Assembly: GCF_000182925.2 (NCBI RefSeq) | Contig: NC_026501.1 | Location: 3,410,001-3,474,000 of the forward strand | Direction of reading: 5' to 3' | DNA length: 64,000 nucleotides | Origin: Neurospora crassa OR74A | Taxonomy: Eukaryota; Ascomycota; Sordariomycetes; Sordariales; Sordariaceae | In this document: positions 11,435-25,600 of the stretch, piece by piece | Layout: every line of letters begins with the position of its first letter | How positions within the stretch are numbered: position 1 is the stretch's first letter | Made by a program: the position numbers and the translations under genes | The notes under the pieces: model-generated | The model's database searches: none | Told to the model about the DNA's origin: nothing | The model's input: the letters and a program-made list of their open reading frames with translations, nothing else

Positions 11435-14400
11435 TCAATGTCGACCGAAGAACGCAAACTGAGCCTGGCCATTCTGACCACCAACATTGTAGCTTGAAGG
11501 AGACTGAAGAGGGTACGAACCATGTGGACTATCCATGGGAGGACCTACCCCGACAGCGCTGCCTCCTCCGTGTCCTGCGGCAGTGGGGTCACCGAGGGCA
11601 TATGAGCTGCGCTGCGCCAGGAGCTCGGAGCGAGGTCTAGCCTGTCGGGATTCGTAGCCGTTGTCAGGCTGTAGAGGCTGACTACGCCCCGTATGAACCC
11701 TGTACACGTTATCCAAGCCACTCGTACCGAATTTGTACACTGAAGCGGCACCGTTGCTCAAATGCCCAGAAAACCGATGTGCCTGCTGTTGGGCAAATGG
11801 AGCCTGCTGCGCTACCCGTTGTGCTTGTTGGTTTTGCTCTCGTTGTCTCTGGTCAATGGCGTGCGCAACAGCTTGACCACTTACTCCTTGCCTCATGTGC
11901 GCTCTTTCTCTTTCCCTTTGTTGTATCGCACCTACGAGGCCGCTTTTGGGTTGGGGCTCACTTTTATTGCTAGCCATCGCAATCAATGGGGTTCCAGTGG
12001 CCCGAGCAACATATTCTTGCTCACGAGCAGATAGATGAGACGAGACCTCAGCACTCGACAGAACGGCTACCAGGCCACGGCTTACAGGGCGCCCTGACGA
12101 GAGTAGTTCGGCAGAATTGTGTCTTGAATGCGCACCGCCGTGGACGCCGGGTCGTTTTAGGGGCGAGGAAGGGGCTGTTGCTCTCAGGTCGGTGATTGTT
12201 TGGGACGACGGGCTGCGTTGATGTACGAATACGGGAATGGGAGGAGCAGCCGCGCGTTGTTGTACAAACTGTTCGGGAGAAACAGCATTGTGAGCTGCAG
12301 TAGCCTTCACACCAGAGCCAGGCTGCCAGGGAACAGTTCGACGGATAGTGTCATCCAAGTCTTGTCGGAAGTGAGAATACGAAGTGCCTGGTCCCGGTGA
12401 CTTTCTGCCGGTGTTGGGAGGAAAGAACCGGCTTGGTTGTGCGTTGGATTCAGTGGGCTTGGCGGAAGAACTTTTCATGGCCGAATAGTTGAAAGTTGGT
12501 CCAAAATTGATGTTAATCCCAAGGTCAGTCTTCCCACTGCTGCTGCCGTTTGCGTCATGTGGGGAAACGGAGGTATCACCAACGACTTTCAGAATTCCAG
12601 CACGTGGTCGTTCTCGGTCTGCTGATTCCTGTGTGTCCGTGGATCTGTGGGTGCTTGCGTAGTCCGGGCTCGCTGTAGATGCAGCGTCAATGGAACGGCT
12701 GTCCGAAAAACTTTGCACGCTATTTTTTCGTTCAAGCATAGTTAACCACAGATTGGCGTCTTCGACTTGCTGGTGAAGGCCTCCGGAACTGCACCCCGAC
12801 CGAACGGGCAGTGACGAGACAGAGTCTTCAGATAAGCGACGGAAGGCTGGCGATCCTGGAGGAAGAGGTTTCCTGGTTACCGGTGGGGATCTTCCTGGCA
12901 TATTGGATCGCGGCGATCCTTGGCTAAGAGGTGGGGTACGTCGGCCCTCAGTTGTTGATCCCGGGTAACTCGTCATTAGGGGAGTGCCGCGGCCGCTGGC
13001 TGGATTATCGGGAGAATGGGTAAGCGAAGCCGTCGAGGGGTTTTGAGGCGATTTCATGTGCGGCGATGTAAGCCCTGGGGAGGGACCGGAGGGGCCGTTG
13101 TTCGTCGGCGAAGGTGATGTTAGAGCTTCACGAGTTCCAATAAAATTAGCATTCATCCTCATTGGTTTGACGCTGGCTTGTGGCTGTACCGCTGGTTGCC
13201 CTTGTGATTGGCCTCTGCCTTGTTCAGGGTATCTGTCAAATTCGTTTGGGACCGCATCCGAAGGCAACCCGCCTGCTGTGGCTATCTGCGATAACGTGGT
13301 GTTTGACAAACGATTGTGTGCTCTGCGCATCTCGGGTGAATGGTACGGCTTTTGTTGCGGTCGAGAGCCTGCACCATGCGAAAAGGCCGGTGGCGCGTTA
13401 ACCGGCTCTGGTGCCTGCATCCGTTGGATCTCCTGGAGGTCGTTGGTCAATTGGCTCCTCACGGCACTCTCATCCTCTGAGCTGACTCTTTCGGGAGTAG
13501 ATGCCAAATCACTAGCAAAGGTTCTGGCGCGCTCAGGGCCTCGCATACTGGGCTGCGGGGCTCCGGGACCATCCAATTCATGAGCCGATGCGGCATGAGC
13601 AAGTTGTGTATCAGAGATGTTGCGGGAATGACGAGGATGCCCGGCCATTGTCGATGGTACGGGCTCCCGATTGGGATCCGGCGGCGCCGAGTCCGTTCTC
13701 TGGGAGGGCCTGGACAGCGAGAGAGACCGAGATGATCTAACGGGACCGGCCTCCTCCGAAAAACCTACACGTGGCTTAGAAGAGGACGCTGGATTCTGGC
13801 CAAAGCTTAAGCGCTTGCTACTGCGACTCGCGCTTCGACTGTGACTCGTAGGTGCATCTTCGACGGCATTCATACGTTGCCCTGTCAGTTCCTTCATTTT
13901 CTTCTTCCACTGCTGCTCGGTCCACGCCGAGCTCCCGTCAGTCAGAATGAGACCGCTGACATCGAGAAGTTCCAAATACCCATATCGTTTGTGCTTGGGC
14001 ATGGCAAACATCAGAGAACGTGGGTCTAGCACGCTAGCAACTAGGCGGCCAGGGCGGCCGTATAGTGCAAAAGTATCCCACGTGGGAAACAAAAATCGGA
14101 GTAACATCTCGAAACCGGAGACGGCGGGGTGGACCTCAGGCATGATGAAGACGAAGCCCTCTGTCGACGATGGCGGTTCCGAGTGGATGGTGATGCTTCC
14201 CTCGATCTTGACGAGTGCCGATCCATCGATCAACGCCTTTGCCTGCGGGTAAATGGCATACGCTGCGTAGGCGTCGGTGATAGATGCAATGGGCTTCGAG
14301 TGCTTCTTCTTCTTCTCTGCGTCCTTTTTCGAGTCGTAGAACTTGATTTGGCCCTTCAGTACTGGACCGTGAGAGCGATCATAAGGGGAGCGCTTCTTAA

Positions 14401-15558
14401 ACTCCTTCTGGGCCTTTTGAACTTCTTTCTCGCTCGGAGGCTCAATGACACACCAGCAGCGTCGCCAAGGGACACCGGCTCCAAATCTGACCCGCACCCA
14501 TTCTTGGACAGGTGTTCTCGCTCGTTCCATGATGACGCCGATGTTGTTTAGGGATTTCCCCTTTCCAGCTATCAGGGCCCCCGTATAAGCCTCCTGGAGG
14601 GTGGATTGCTCAAAGATGGCCAACCGTATGCCGGACGTCCATTGGATTAAAGAATGATGCGAGTTGAAATGCAGCAGGTATCGGTTCCTCCCAGCAGTGC
14701 TGATGCTGAGAATGTTCTGGAGGGGCTGTTCGTCGCTTGATCTTGTCGGAAGCGATTCAATCTACATACTTAGTTAAGATGAAAGTAAGGCCAGGACGCA
14801 TCAGCAAAATTACCACGTACCATTTTGATGGAAGCGTCTGTGAGGTTGATGAACTTGGGGAGGACTTCACCGTCTTCTCCGGCGGCATCAAGCTCGGCAG
14901 CATCCCAAAGAGACAGAACTGTGCCCACCAATTGGGCAAAGCACTCTGTCCATGTTCGGTCCGGATTTGGTCTCCCCTCTGATCGGGGTTAGCTGGAATT
15001 ATACAGAGTATGGAGCGAAGGTAGAGCAAACGCACTTATATCCTGGTCATCCAACTTCAGGAAATATCCTTCCTGATACAACTTGTTCGCATGACTGCTG
15101 AGTAAAGCAAAGATGGGCTGGAGCTCGGGAATGATTTCCTCGTTGCTTTCCATGAGGGGCTGCTGCGAGGACAATGCCATAGACAAGGGTCGTGAATTGC
15201 TCCGTCGTTTCCCCGTAACACTTTGTGCGAATGGATCGTTAACAGGCGTGGTAGAGCTGGCGACGGCGGGCTCTGGTACTTTATCAAAGATAGGCGACGG
15301 TCTGTCGGGTGAGGGCTCGCGGGAGTCTCGAAGTTGAGGTGGTGATGGAGCGGGAGTTGGAAGGGAAACGGTCGGGGAATATGGTTTGGGGTCAGAGTCG
15401 TCACGGACACGAAGATCGTTAGGGGGTGACGGCGCAGGCGTCGGGGTCTTTGAATCCCTGTGGAGTGCCGAGAATTGGGATATAAACGAGAAGACTTTGT
15501 ATGACGTGCCAGTAGTCAGTATTAATAACGTACGAGATTTGCGCATCCGGACACCCAT
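11435..15558 (-). CDS. PH-domain protein, Caf120/Skg3-like (CCR4-NOT associated); 5' end unresolved
   Basis: Solid exons: about 15457-15036, 14978-14821 and 14761-11435; introns 14979-15035 and 14762-14820 are short with GTGCGT/GTACGT donors and keep frame. The PH domain begins near KLYQEGYFLKLDDQD and continues through RNRYLLHFNSHHSLIQW. A conserved basic/aromatic region follows (PWRRCWCVIEPP ... MPKHKRYGYLELLD). The remaining 750 residues are Ser/Pro/Gln-rich and disordered. This layout fits fungal Caf120/Skg3 proteins, which associate with CCR4-NOT or the cell cortex. The 15558 start is provisional: it is the first ATG in the unspliced frame and has a poor context. An apparent intron at 15458-15533 (GTACGT, ACTGAC, CACAG) would instead put the start in an exon I could not find. 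Family call good, start uncertain. Confidence 0.75.
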
Positions 15559-18500
15559 GTACAGTCGAAGCAATGGCTGGGGAGCGGAAATCAGCCCTGA
15601 CGCAAACGCCGTGGGATGTACGGAGTCACAGCGGCGATCCAGCGAGCTCGGGTGATAGGTAGGGCGAAGAGGGAAAAGAACTGTAGCCAAGTCTAAGCCA
15701 GATGCCCGCCCAGCACTCTTGTTGCGGGTGACCGGGTTCTAGATTGGCGCTGGGCCAACGTGGACACATGCACTCGTGTACTCCCGCTTCTCTTCCACCG
15801 TAGGTGCAAGTGGTAGGGGGCTAACGACGAGACATTTGATGGAGCGTGTGAGACCGCTAAGAACGACACGAACAGTGGTGCCGGAGGCCGAAGGAGCTAG
15901 GTAGTTGTAGGTGGTGGTAAGAGTGGGAGGATAAGGAATGGGATGGGCTAGATGGACAACAGGAGGTCCGGGAGCTGCGCAGAGGTACCTCTAGCGAGCG
16001 GGTGACGGGTATCATTCATTGCCCTCGAGGTGGTGTTGTGGTGGTGATGGTGGTGGTGGAGGCCGCAGCAGATGAAGGGACAGCAGCTGAGGGGCTGCTG
16101 TTGGGTGGTGCTGAATCAGGACAATTTGGGGAACGTATGTACACACCTCGATTTCGGCCCATCTTGTGGCCTCGGGAGGAAGCTAGTACCTAAGACAACT
16201 TCAAAGCTTGGTGTGGTTGCTCCGTCGTATAATTTTAAAAACTTCCGATTGCGATGCTCGTGCAACACGGGCCTCCAAAGAGTAAGAGTGCAATATGGAG
16301 TTTTATTCCAAAAAAGAAGAAAATAGAAAAAAAGATTATGGAAAGAATAAAATAAGAATATCCCGGGGTCGTCGTCAAGCCGATTCGGCGAGCAAAATGA
16401 TGTGGTAATTGAAAGTCGGGAATACGCTGGCCAGCTGAGCAGATGGTGATCTCGGGGTGATCGGGAAGGACGCGCGGCCACAAAAACGCAACGAGAGGAG
16501 AAACGTTGACAACCTGAGACGGAAGTTGGAGGAGCAGAGGCGGAACGGGGTCTCTTGGGTTGTTTTGGCGGCCCAGCTTGCTGAAAGTTGTATGGATGGA
16601 TGCTTTGTGAGCAGCGTATCGAGAGAACAAAAAATAAAAAAGACCAAAAATCACAAAAGAGAGGCGTGGTGCGCCAAGGGTCCAATATACGGAGGGATTC
16701 AATGCTTGGGGATGGAGGAGGAGGCTCGGTGTTCTTGGTTATTGTTTGTTCTGCTTGCACTATAACTCCATTGGTAGGTAATGTTGGCGAGTGGGGATGC
16801 GGGAGCGTCGGATGGAGATGGTGCTTGCTCTAATTGCGTACGCCGCGCACTCTGGGTACTTGTCTTGTGCTTGGTATGCACTCTACCACCAGCTGTGGCA
16901 CTCCCGTTTACCTAGTCCGTCCTGTCGCCCTGACCTTTGTGACACCTAGACTTGGGTGCCTGTCAGCAACGAGAGCGGGAGGTCTTCCGTCAACGGTGTC
17001 TTTTTCTGTGCCCCCGTCTGGTCTGCTTCGGCCTCACAGGCCCTTCTCCGAGTTTGGGAGCACTGATATGGAGAACCCTGGCTCGTGTGCAGGGTGTAAA
17101 GCTCGCCGGCGGCTACTTTGACAGCTTGATTGCGTATCGATTGACCACGCTCGAGTACTGCAGGACCCGACCGTCCGGGTGTTAAGATTCGTGTTGACGC
17201 GCTGCTTGCTCGGCTTTGACTCCGAAACGTTCGGCGCTTCGATCAGCTCAAGTCAGCATAGAGTTGGTTCTTGCCTCGGAGTGGCCAGTCTCCTCCCACT
17301 GCGTCCTTGTATGGCTCGATTCAACCACCGACGGTCAGCAAGCAATGCCTCAAATTCGTTCTCTGGGATCTGGTGGATGATGTTCGTCGTCGTCACATGG
17401 CAGCTTGGCGATGCGAAGTGGATAAGGACCAGCCAAGTCTGGCCAGCTCTCTCGCAGCGGGGTACGTACCTGCCTTGCAGGGAATGCTTGAGTTCGGTTG
17501 GTGTCTACCTAGGTGATCAGAGTTGATAACAGACAGTGACACTCTTCGTCCTCGACCTTCGTCCTGCTGATTTTACTGCGGTACAGTAAAGATAAGGCTC
17601 TTAGATCTCTTTTTTGAAAGAGGAAAGAACAAAAAACCGGGGGAAAAAAGGAAACCGAGGGTCACGGAGAACAGTTCGTGATCAAAAGGATAGTCAGGGT
17701 TGCTTGGCTGGTGTAAAAAGGATGCTACCTTCTTGGACTATACGTTACGCAGTAGTCTAGTGCCTGGCTGTGTCACTCACAAATCGGAATGTACCGAAGA
17801 GGTCTGGCCAGGCAAGAATGAACGGAGCAAGGACCTGCCTACCTCTACCTCTACACCACAGACAACGACAAAGGCACCCAAAATCTCATGGACAGACTTC
17901 CAAGCCTCTAGCCAAACCTTCCTTCTCGGTAAACTTCCAAGGCCCGAGTGACATGCGCTCAAGCACGCAATCATGCAGGCACTTTGCAGCAATTGCATGT
18001 GTCTTTCTTTGTACGGTTCGATCCAAAGTCTGGAGATCCTTCACAAGGTAAGCCCTTTTTCATCTGGATAATATAACTACCTACCGTTCTCTCAACGAAG
18101 CCCAAGAGATCGAATGCGATACACGTGGATAGGTTGCACATCGGAATCCAATATGTTGGCTTTACCCCATCTAGATTTTGGCGGGAGCCTCAAGTCTGCT
18201 GATATTGCCAAGTGCGCCGTCCTGCAGGCCACATATGTGCTGTTCCCGGACAATGGAGCTCTTTAACAAGAATTCACGGACCACAGCTACAGAATCTGAT
18301 TACGGATCTTTCTGGCTGACTCACTGGTATAGTGTATTGACTATTTGGCCGTATCTTCAAGATAGAGAATGGTCGAAGGCCAGAGTTGAACGTCAGGGTC
18401 TGAAAGACACAATCAGACATCCACGGACGGTTGCGAGGCCAAAAACTGACAAGCAAACTTTTGTGTTTGAGGCGCATGGCGCTTCGAAGCACACCGTCTA

Positions 18501-21500
18501 GACGTCTTCTTGACTCACCATAATTGAAATAGCCCGAGAGACTTGAGTGTGGCTGTGTAACCCTCTCAACATCTATCATTACGCGGGTTGGAGTTCCTGG
18601 AGGTTTCCGTTTCGTAGGTATGTAATGTGGCCAACGGACACTAGAGAGAATACGAGGCTTCGATGAGACAGGTGGTAGTCAACGCATGTTAGGGTTTATC
18701 AAGGTAGGTCGCAACACTACCATCTCCATAACGACAAAGTCATGTGTATAAGACATGAATACGATTCTATAACAGTGCTACACAGCTCGACAGTGTGGCT
18801 ATAACTCGGCAGTGAGATTCAGCAGTCAACTGTCTGGTTTCGCAGGCGTGAACAGAACCTATGTGTACGCAGAGAAGCTTTTGCTTTGATAAGGAGACGT
18901 CGTTCTAGCCTTAGTAACCCGTCAACATCAACTAAGTGGTCCTCACATCAATTCAATGTGTTTTGTTCGATGATAAAGCGTGGCCCCGACGCGAGTAGAC
19001 CGATGTCGATATTTTTGATGTTGTTCGGTTCATACTTGGGCTTTCAGGGCGGTGTCTTTGTTGTGTTTAAGGGAAGGTTAGATGGGTTTCAGTGAGAGTG
19101 CTACCAAGCTGACGCTCCTACCAGTAGTACTATGGCACTATATGTACACATACGTAGGACTCTCACGAACCCAAGTACGTAAGTCATCTATAACTTGAAG
19201 CTCGACGAACTTATCAGTGCTATTTCCATGGGTGATATCCAGAGACAAGGCTAATGCATGCTACACAAACATTTCTAGATTACTTCTTGATCTGGGTGTG
19301 GTTGCTGTCACAGTCCATAGCCAGCAAGTGGCCAGTCATGGCAAGCTTCATTCATCACGATGACACTCACGCCGTTTGGATTGCAAACTGGCCAAAGTCT
19401 GATTCCGAACACCTAGTCAATTATGAGCCAAAAACACTTTGGTCGAATCCATTGCGAATGGTTCGATGACACAACAAGTCGGTACATTCACCTACTAGAG
19501 GAACGGGTGATCCGCACATGGTTTACAGAGGTACTTGCTCACTCTTCACACACGTGCACTCAAAGCGGATGAAACTAACATCTTTGCCTGTAATATGCAT
19601 ACCCGTCCATCAAGCCGATTCAGAATGAGGTAGCACTCTAGAGGCTATAGGTAGGTACCGAAGTTAGAAGATGTTGTGTGTATTGTGCAACATGAGCCTG
19701 GAAGTTACCTACTCATGCAGCTTCTGCCTTTCGTCGACGTCAAAGGCTTGATAAGAGCCGTATCCATCAGCAGTGCCACTACGGGTCAAACCTGGGATTG
19801 CCCAGCACATGAAAGGCTTGTAAGAACCTAATTTGGAGAGCAGGTATGATGACACACAAAGCCTTACTGAATTCGAGTCTACAAAACTCGAATCAGGCCA
19901 CTTGCTCGAGACGAGCTACCTCAAAGCTTATAGTATCTTTTAGGCGTCGGTCAATCACGTGTGAGCTGAACATGGAAAGCTAGGCAAGCGGCACACACAG
20001 TAAGTGAAATGGAGAGAGAGCGGCTGTGTTCTCACAGTAAGATGAAGACTAGTATGGTGTATTAACACAGCATCAATACTCACAGTGAAGAGCTTGTGCG
20101 GAGGCCGCTTGTTCCATAAATGATGCGGTTTCACTCATTCGACATACTAAGCTCTCTGAGCAGCAGTGGATGCAGTACTGCAAACGGTTCTTCATCCCTT
20201 GATTCATTAGCAAGAGGCTTTCTAGGGTTAAACTCCCTACCATTGACGTGGCGCAGACAAACCCACGTTTTCGCTCGTCGATGTCCAAGGACTGTTGGGA
20301 TGAAATTCTGCACTTGCAGGATTTGTCTTCTCCCATGGCGAGCCCAACGGCTATGAGTAGTATATTGACAGGGAGGCAGGCCGTTGATGTTGTTCCTCTG
20401 AAAATTGGCGTAAGGTGGATGAAGAAACCCAGAACCCGTCACGAGTGACAAGCCGAGCCATCGCCACAGGACTGATGGCAGTGCCTCCACGCCCTTTTTC
20501 TTATGGGCTATTTCTAAACCCGCAGCCGAAACGACCACGACTCCAGGAACCAAAGGGCCGTTTCTCTTTGAGAAAGCCAAGGGCGGTGTAGTCGCGTATA
20601 ACCGGGCCTGCCATGAGAAGCAGAGGCCAAGCGTGCAGTTAAGCAAGGGATGATGGCGACCTTTGTGCTAGTCTCGATATGGTGTTTTGTTCTCTGCCGA
20701 CTACGTACCCTCTTCACTGACTGATCACCATTGGGGAGCAAATCGCCTCAAAAAGCGCAATCAGATGTAGATGACGGAGTCATTATCCAGTAGTAAGTGA
20801 TATCAAAGGAAGCAATGGGTGGCCGTGTGTTTCGGTGCTTCTTGTTGGAGGGCTTACATAGAAGAAGGCATTCGGAGACTGGTCAAAAACTAGGTCTGGG
20901 TTTATCGGGTCCTAACAGTAGTGGTCAGCAGGCATAAAGTGAGACAGGTGAAATACTCTAGTCTGGAACCCCTCCCCCTTCCCCCGGTGCCGCGAAGACG
21001 GTTCTCACGCGATCATTGCAAACGACTTTTGCGGTTTCTCGCTACCGTGGGAAAGACAGAAAAAAAAGAAAAAGAAAAAAAAGGCGACTGTATCGAGTCC
21101 TTTTTGAAAGGTTTCAAGACTCCCCCAGCCCCCTTAGCAGATCCGCTCCATTCTTTTTCCTCAAGGTTCCATTTCTCGATGCCTGCTGCGTGCCCCTCTT
21201 GCTCTCTTCCCCGACCTTTCTCCCCCCCCCTTCTCCCCCCCCCTTCTCGCCCCCAGCTTCTCGCCCTCTTGGTGGTGGTGGCAGGCCAAGCAGACGATTG
21301 TCACTGTGTGTTTATGTACAATCAAAACCTCGCAGCAGACCTAATCAAGTCAATGCGGGCGTTGTAGCAGCGGCTTCATCCTCAGAGTAGAGATGGTAGG
21401 CTCACAAGGGTTTCCGTTTGTTTCTTGAGCTGGTGTGTCTGTCAGATTCGGATGCGTGCATCTTTGTGATCTTTGCCCTGGGCGAATTGGGCGAAACAGA

Positions 21501-21629
21501 ACCTTTTACACGAGGAGGTTGAAAGTGTTTGTTCGCCGCGGGCCGGAGCGTGGGGTGAACCCCCCGGTAGGACCACCCCGATTCGAGTCGTTCAGAGGTC
21601 CAGTCCAGTATGTATCCCGTCCCGCGTTT

Positions 21630-21647
21630 CCCCCCCCCCCCCCCCCC
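21630..21647. repeat. C18 homopolymer
   Basis: Run of 18 C on the plus strand, near further C-rich tracts at 21221-21252. On the other strand it is a G run that could form a quadruplex. Confidence 0.9.
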
Positions 21648-21714
21648 GCCGTCCACTGCAGTCTGAAGTGGACCCGCCCGTGACGAACTCCACAAGCACA
21701 GCATAACTACGTAC

Positions 21715-21785
21715 CGTGTAGGTACGCTAGTACTTGTAAGTAAGTGTAGGTACCTAGGTATGTACTCTTAGTAGGTAGGTACATC
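21715..21785. repeat. Cluster of GTAGGTACCTAGGTA-type motifs
   Basis: Repeated GTAGGTA, GGTACC and CCTAGG units in about 70 bases. The same units recur in other intergenic stretches of the window (for example 39706-39742 and 45057-45165). Confidence 0.7.
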
Positions 21786-22697
21786 TCCCCGTCCGCTACG
21801 AGCCGTCCGTACGCTTTTCATGGTTAACGCGTTTTGTTACGTATGTACGTAGGCATGTTCTTTTCCCTTGCACCGCAGTGCACCGCATTTGTGATTGCCT
21901 GCACTGCACGACGCATGGATTCCAGTTGTTAGGTACCTAGGTGTACACTTTCACGTTTGCGCTAGTCAATATTGCACCACATCTAGTACAATCTCTGTAT
22001 TGCCGCCTGCTCTAGTACCTCTATGCTTCCATGCCCACCCAGCAACCGTCGTCGTCGCGACGGGGTCCCCTCTGCTTTTCCTCACAATCTCTTTTCTTCT
22101 CCTAGACGCGCCCAGTCAGAAAGCCGTTTGGCCAAGCCATTGTTATCGCCGTTGACCGTGGAAGCTGTCCGCGTTACTGCCGCACCACCCGACGCCCTCG
22201 ACGGTTCCGCAGCGAAAGCACATCGGGAGAACCGAAACTTACGCCCACTCCTCGTCCCGTTCCCAGACACTTCGAGCTCCCTCGACCCCCGAATCCTTCG
22301 CATTTCTTACGCACCACGGCTTTCGCGACCCCTCCCAGTGTTCTCGTCGTGTGCTCTGCACAGCTTCTTCATCGGAAACTTCACTCTACCTCTGCCCCAC
22401 ACGACTTGTCACGAGCTTTCCAACCACGTACACTCCTCACAATCAGACGAAAAATAGAAAAGAAAAGAAAAAACAACAACCACACCACCTTCACGCTGTA
22501 CCGAATATATGCCTTCGCGATAGCGGCAGTCGTCTTCCCAATACAAGCCCGCCATTGAGCTTCCCCCTGTTCAGAGATCACCAACGTCTCGCGGCCGTTG
22601 CCGATTTGTTGGTAACCAGCTGGGTTGCCCACCACGCTCAAGTGTGCCGAAACATTGGCCCTGGACAGGTTTTGGATGCTTCCCGAAAGCTGCCATC

Positions 22698-25600
22698 ATG
22701 AGTGACATATCAGACTCCGAGCTAGAGGCTACCCAAGGTAGGCTCGTTCCCATGTTCCCTCTAGCATGTTTGATGCTGTATAACCTTGATCTAACCATTG
22801 GGACTCGTTATGGCAGCTACTCAAGAGATGCTCGACCCTCGCCGGCTTGGGGAGCAACACACCGGCTTTTCTGACCAGGACCTAGCTGATATCATATGCA
22901 TCCTTATCCCGTACACCGAGGGTGCAAGGAAGGTGGTGAGAAGGATGGTCGATGTCGCCCCCGCATTCGTCATGGGGCGGAATGATACAAGCCGAATCCA
23001 TATGGACTTTGGCAACGACGATGAGTACACGTTCAATCTTGCGCCTACAGACCCTTCGGAACATCACCTCGCCTTTCGATTTTCGTCCGAGCTCAAAAAC
23101 CCTCGCGATGGCTTCGTTTTTGGTCGAAATCACGAATGTGATGTCATGGTCGGCCAGGAAGAGACAACCATCAGCAGGAAGCAATTCAAGATTTACTTCA
23201 ACGAGCATGGTAGCTTGATGATCGAAGATCTGTCGTTGATCGGCACATTAGTAAACGGGCAATGGTTACACTCAGGAAGAAAAAGACATCAGGATAACCC
23301 ACCACCCGAACCTCAGGCGAACCCAAAACCCAAAATGTGGACACTAGGGAGCGGATCGGTGATAAGGATTCTCAATAGCCAGCGAGCGACGAATGAAGAG
23401 GAAAAGCGCAAGAACGACATTGTCTTCCTGGTTAGGGTTCCAAACCGTCATGGTAGGCACGCCGAGGCCTATCGAGAAAACCTAATCAAATACTTGTTGC
23501 AACGAACGGAGGTGGATGTAAACAAGACGATCGTGCCTGGACCAGGGGGGCGGGTAAGACAATGTCCACGTCCATGTTAACATGCATCCACTGACACTTC
23601 ACAATACAGGTTGATCTTTTCAGAGACTCTCCGCAGGAGTTCGCAGCCCGCGCTCCTGTGATTGCCACGCGTCAGCTGTCACCATTACCCATGCTTGGAT
23701 CTAACGGCGTGAGTACTTGGAAGGGGTCTGATAAGTACAACTTCAAAGGCAAAATCGGGCAGGGCGCCTTCGCTACGGTGTATATGGTTACCGACAAAAT
23801 GAATGGACGTCCGTATGCGGCCAAAGAGCTCGAAAAACGGAGGTTCATGAAAAATGGAGTGCTTGACCTAAAGGTCGAGAATGAGATGAAGATCATGCAA
23901 CGAGTATCACATGTAAGTCACTATATCATCCAAAGGCCAGAGTTGATACATTACTTGCATCAACCCGACTCAACACGGCTAACGTGTTACCTACAGCCGA
24001 ACATCGTTCAGTTCAAGGAGCACCTGGATCCTGATGATAAACACCTTTACATAATCATGGAGTTTGTCGGTGTCGGTGACGGTGATTTGGGAAAGTATAT
24101 CGGCACAAACGGTCCCTTTTCCGAACCAGATACCAAGACGATAGCGAGGCAGTTGGTGGACGCCCTTGCGTATCTGCATGATATGAACATTACTCACCGC
24201 GATGTTAAGCCCGACAACATCCTCATTCAATCCCGGTTCCCGCTAGTTGTCAAGCTCTCAGATTTTGGGCTTTCTAAAATGATCGATCACGATGCAACAT
24301 TTCTTAGGACGTTCTGCGGTACCTTGCTCTACTGTGCGCCCGAAGTTTATGCAGAGTTCGAAGAGTACGATGAACTTTGCGAGCGAAAGACGCGTCGCAG
24401 TTACCCGCGTCAACCTCGCCGGAGCCAGAGATACGATCACAACGTCGATATCTGGTCCTTGGGCGGTGTTCTGTACTTCGCCTTGACCACCCAGCCACCG
24501 TTCCCTGCCCGAAATGGTGTCGGTCATACTGAGTTCCTGCACCAGATTATGACAACTTTTCCCGACTTCGACCAGCTCATCAAGGCGGATCCCCCTGTTT
24601 CACTCGAGTGCCGCGATTTCTTGAAGCAAATGCTCAGTCGAAGACCCGAACATCGACCAACGGCAAAGATGTTGCTGAGCCATGAATGGATCCGCACTCC
24701 CCACTATTCTCCAAATGTCGCACCGTCTTGCTCACAAAATGGCGGAGTAGACGAACTGCTGGAAGCCGAAGCGTCCCAGCTGAGTTTAACAGACAGACCG
24801 GCAGCGACACCGGTACGAGAGGAGGAAGGAGATGTCACCGTTGCGAGTGATGACAATTTGCTACCAAAAGAGCATATCAATGACGCAGAGCATGTCAGTG
24901 GCTCGGAGGAGGATAAAGAGAACTACGCCTTCAGGCCGGCCACTCAGACCAAGCATTTGTTTGGTGAGGTTGGCCAATCGGCGCTGGGAAGCCAGGGGGA
25001 TGTGATTGCAGAACGCATAAATCTGCCCGCCACGCCAAAAAGCGGAGGAACTTCCAGGCTGTTCAGGTCCAAAGCTGAGATTCCAGATAGTCAAGATAAT
25101 TCTGAGGAGGAGGGAGACATTCTTGGTCAAGATGTTCTAGCCGGGCAGTGGCCACAGATACTTCTGGGTGATTCACAGGATTATTCTGCTTCGTCTGACC
25201 CGAACGCGTCAGTCGACGTGCCTCCCAAGGGTAATTTACAAAGCCTGGAGGGTGCTGCGAGCATAATGGGCCAACTCGAGATGCAGTCCTGCCGTGGCTT
25301 TGTTACACCATCGGTTGGAGCTGACTCGATGAGGAGCAAACGGAAATCTTCCTTTGCAATAAACACCAATCCAAGGTCGTCGACTGACAATGAGCCTGTT
25401 TCTAAGAAGCGCCGATCTAACAGGGTCGGTGATATTCTGAACCGGGAGATAGCACCCATCGAGAACGAAGACGAGTTACTCATCCAGGTGCCCCCGATCA
25501 AGACCTATTCAGAAAAGGTCACATCACCTAATCCGGAACCACAGATCAAGTCAGCGTACTGGGACAGCCTGGACCCATCTAGCAGTCATCTAAACTATCC

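Larger units (their letters stand above)
15559..22697. other. Gene-poor interval of about 7 kb between divergent genes
   Basis: No gene recognised. The left 1.2 kb is likely the 5' region of the PH-protein gene (GT-rich at 16030-16060). The right 0.7 kb, pyrimidine-rich, is likely the promoter and 5' UTR of the RAD53-type gene. In between are short frames without domains, pyrimidine-rich tracts with C runs at 21221-21252, a C18 run at 21630-21647 and clustered TACCTA motifs at 21715-21785. Confidence 0.5.

Noticed and set aside
16116-16760. 214-codon open frame, minus strand
   Set aside because: Sequence resembles translated promoter/UTR DNA, no family resemblance, weak start context.
20131-20646. 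171-codon open frame, minus strand
   Set aside because: No domain, no splice-consistent neighbours, composition like the surrounding non-coding DNA.
20921-21367. 148-codon open frame, plus strand
   Set aside because: Runs through A-rich and C/T-rich tracts that look like promoter sequence rather than coding DNA.
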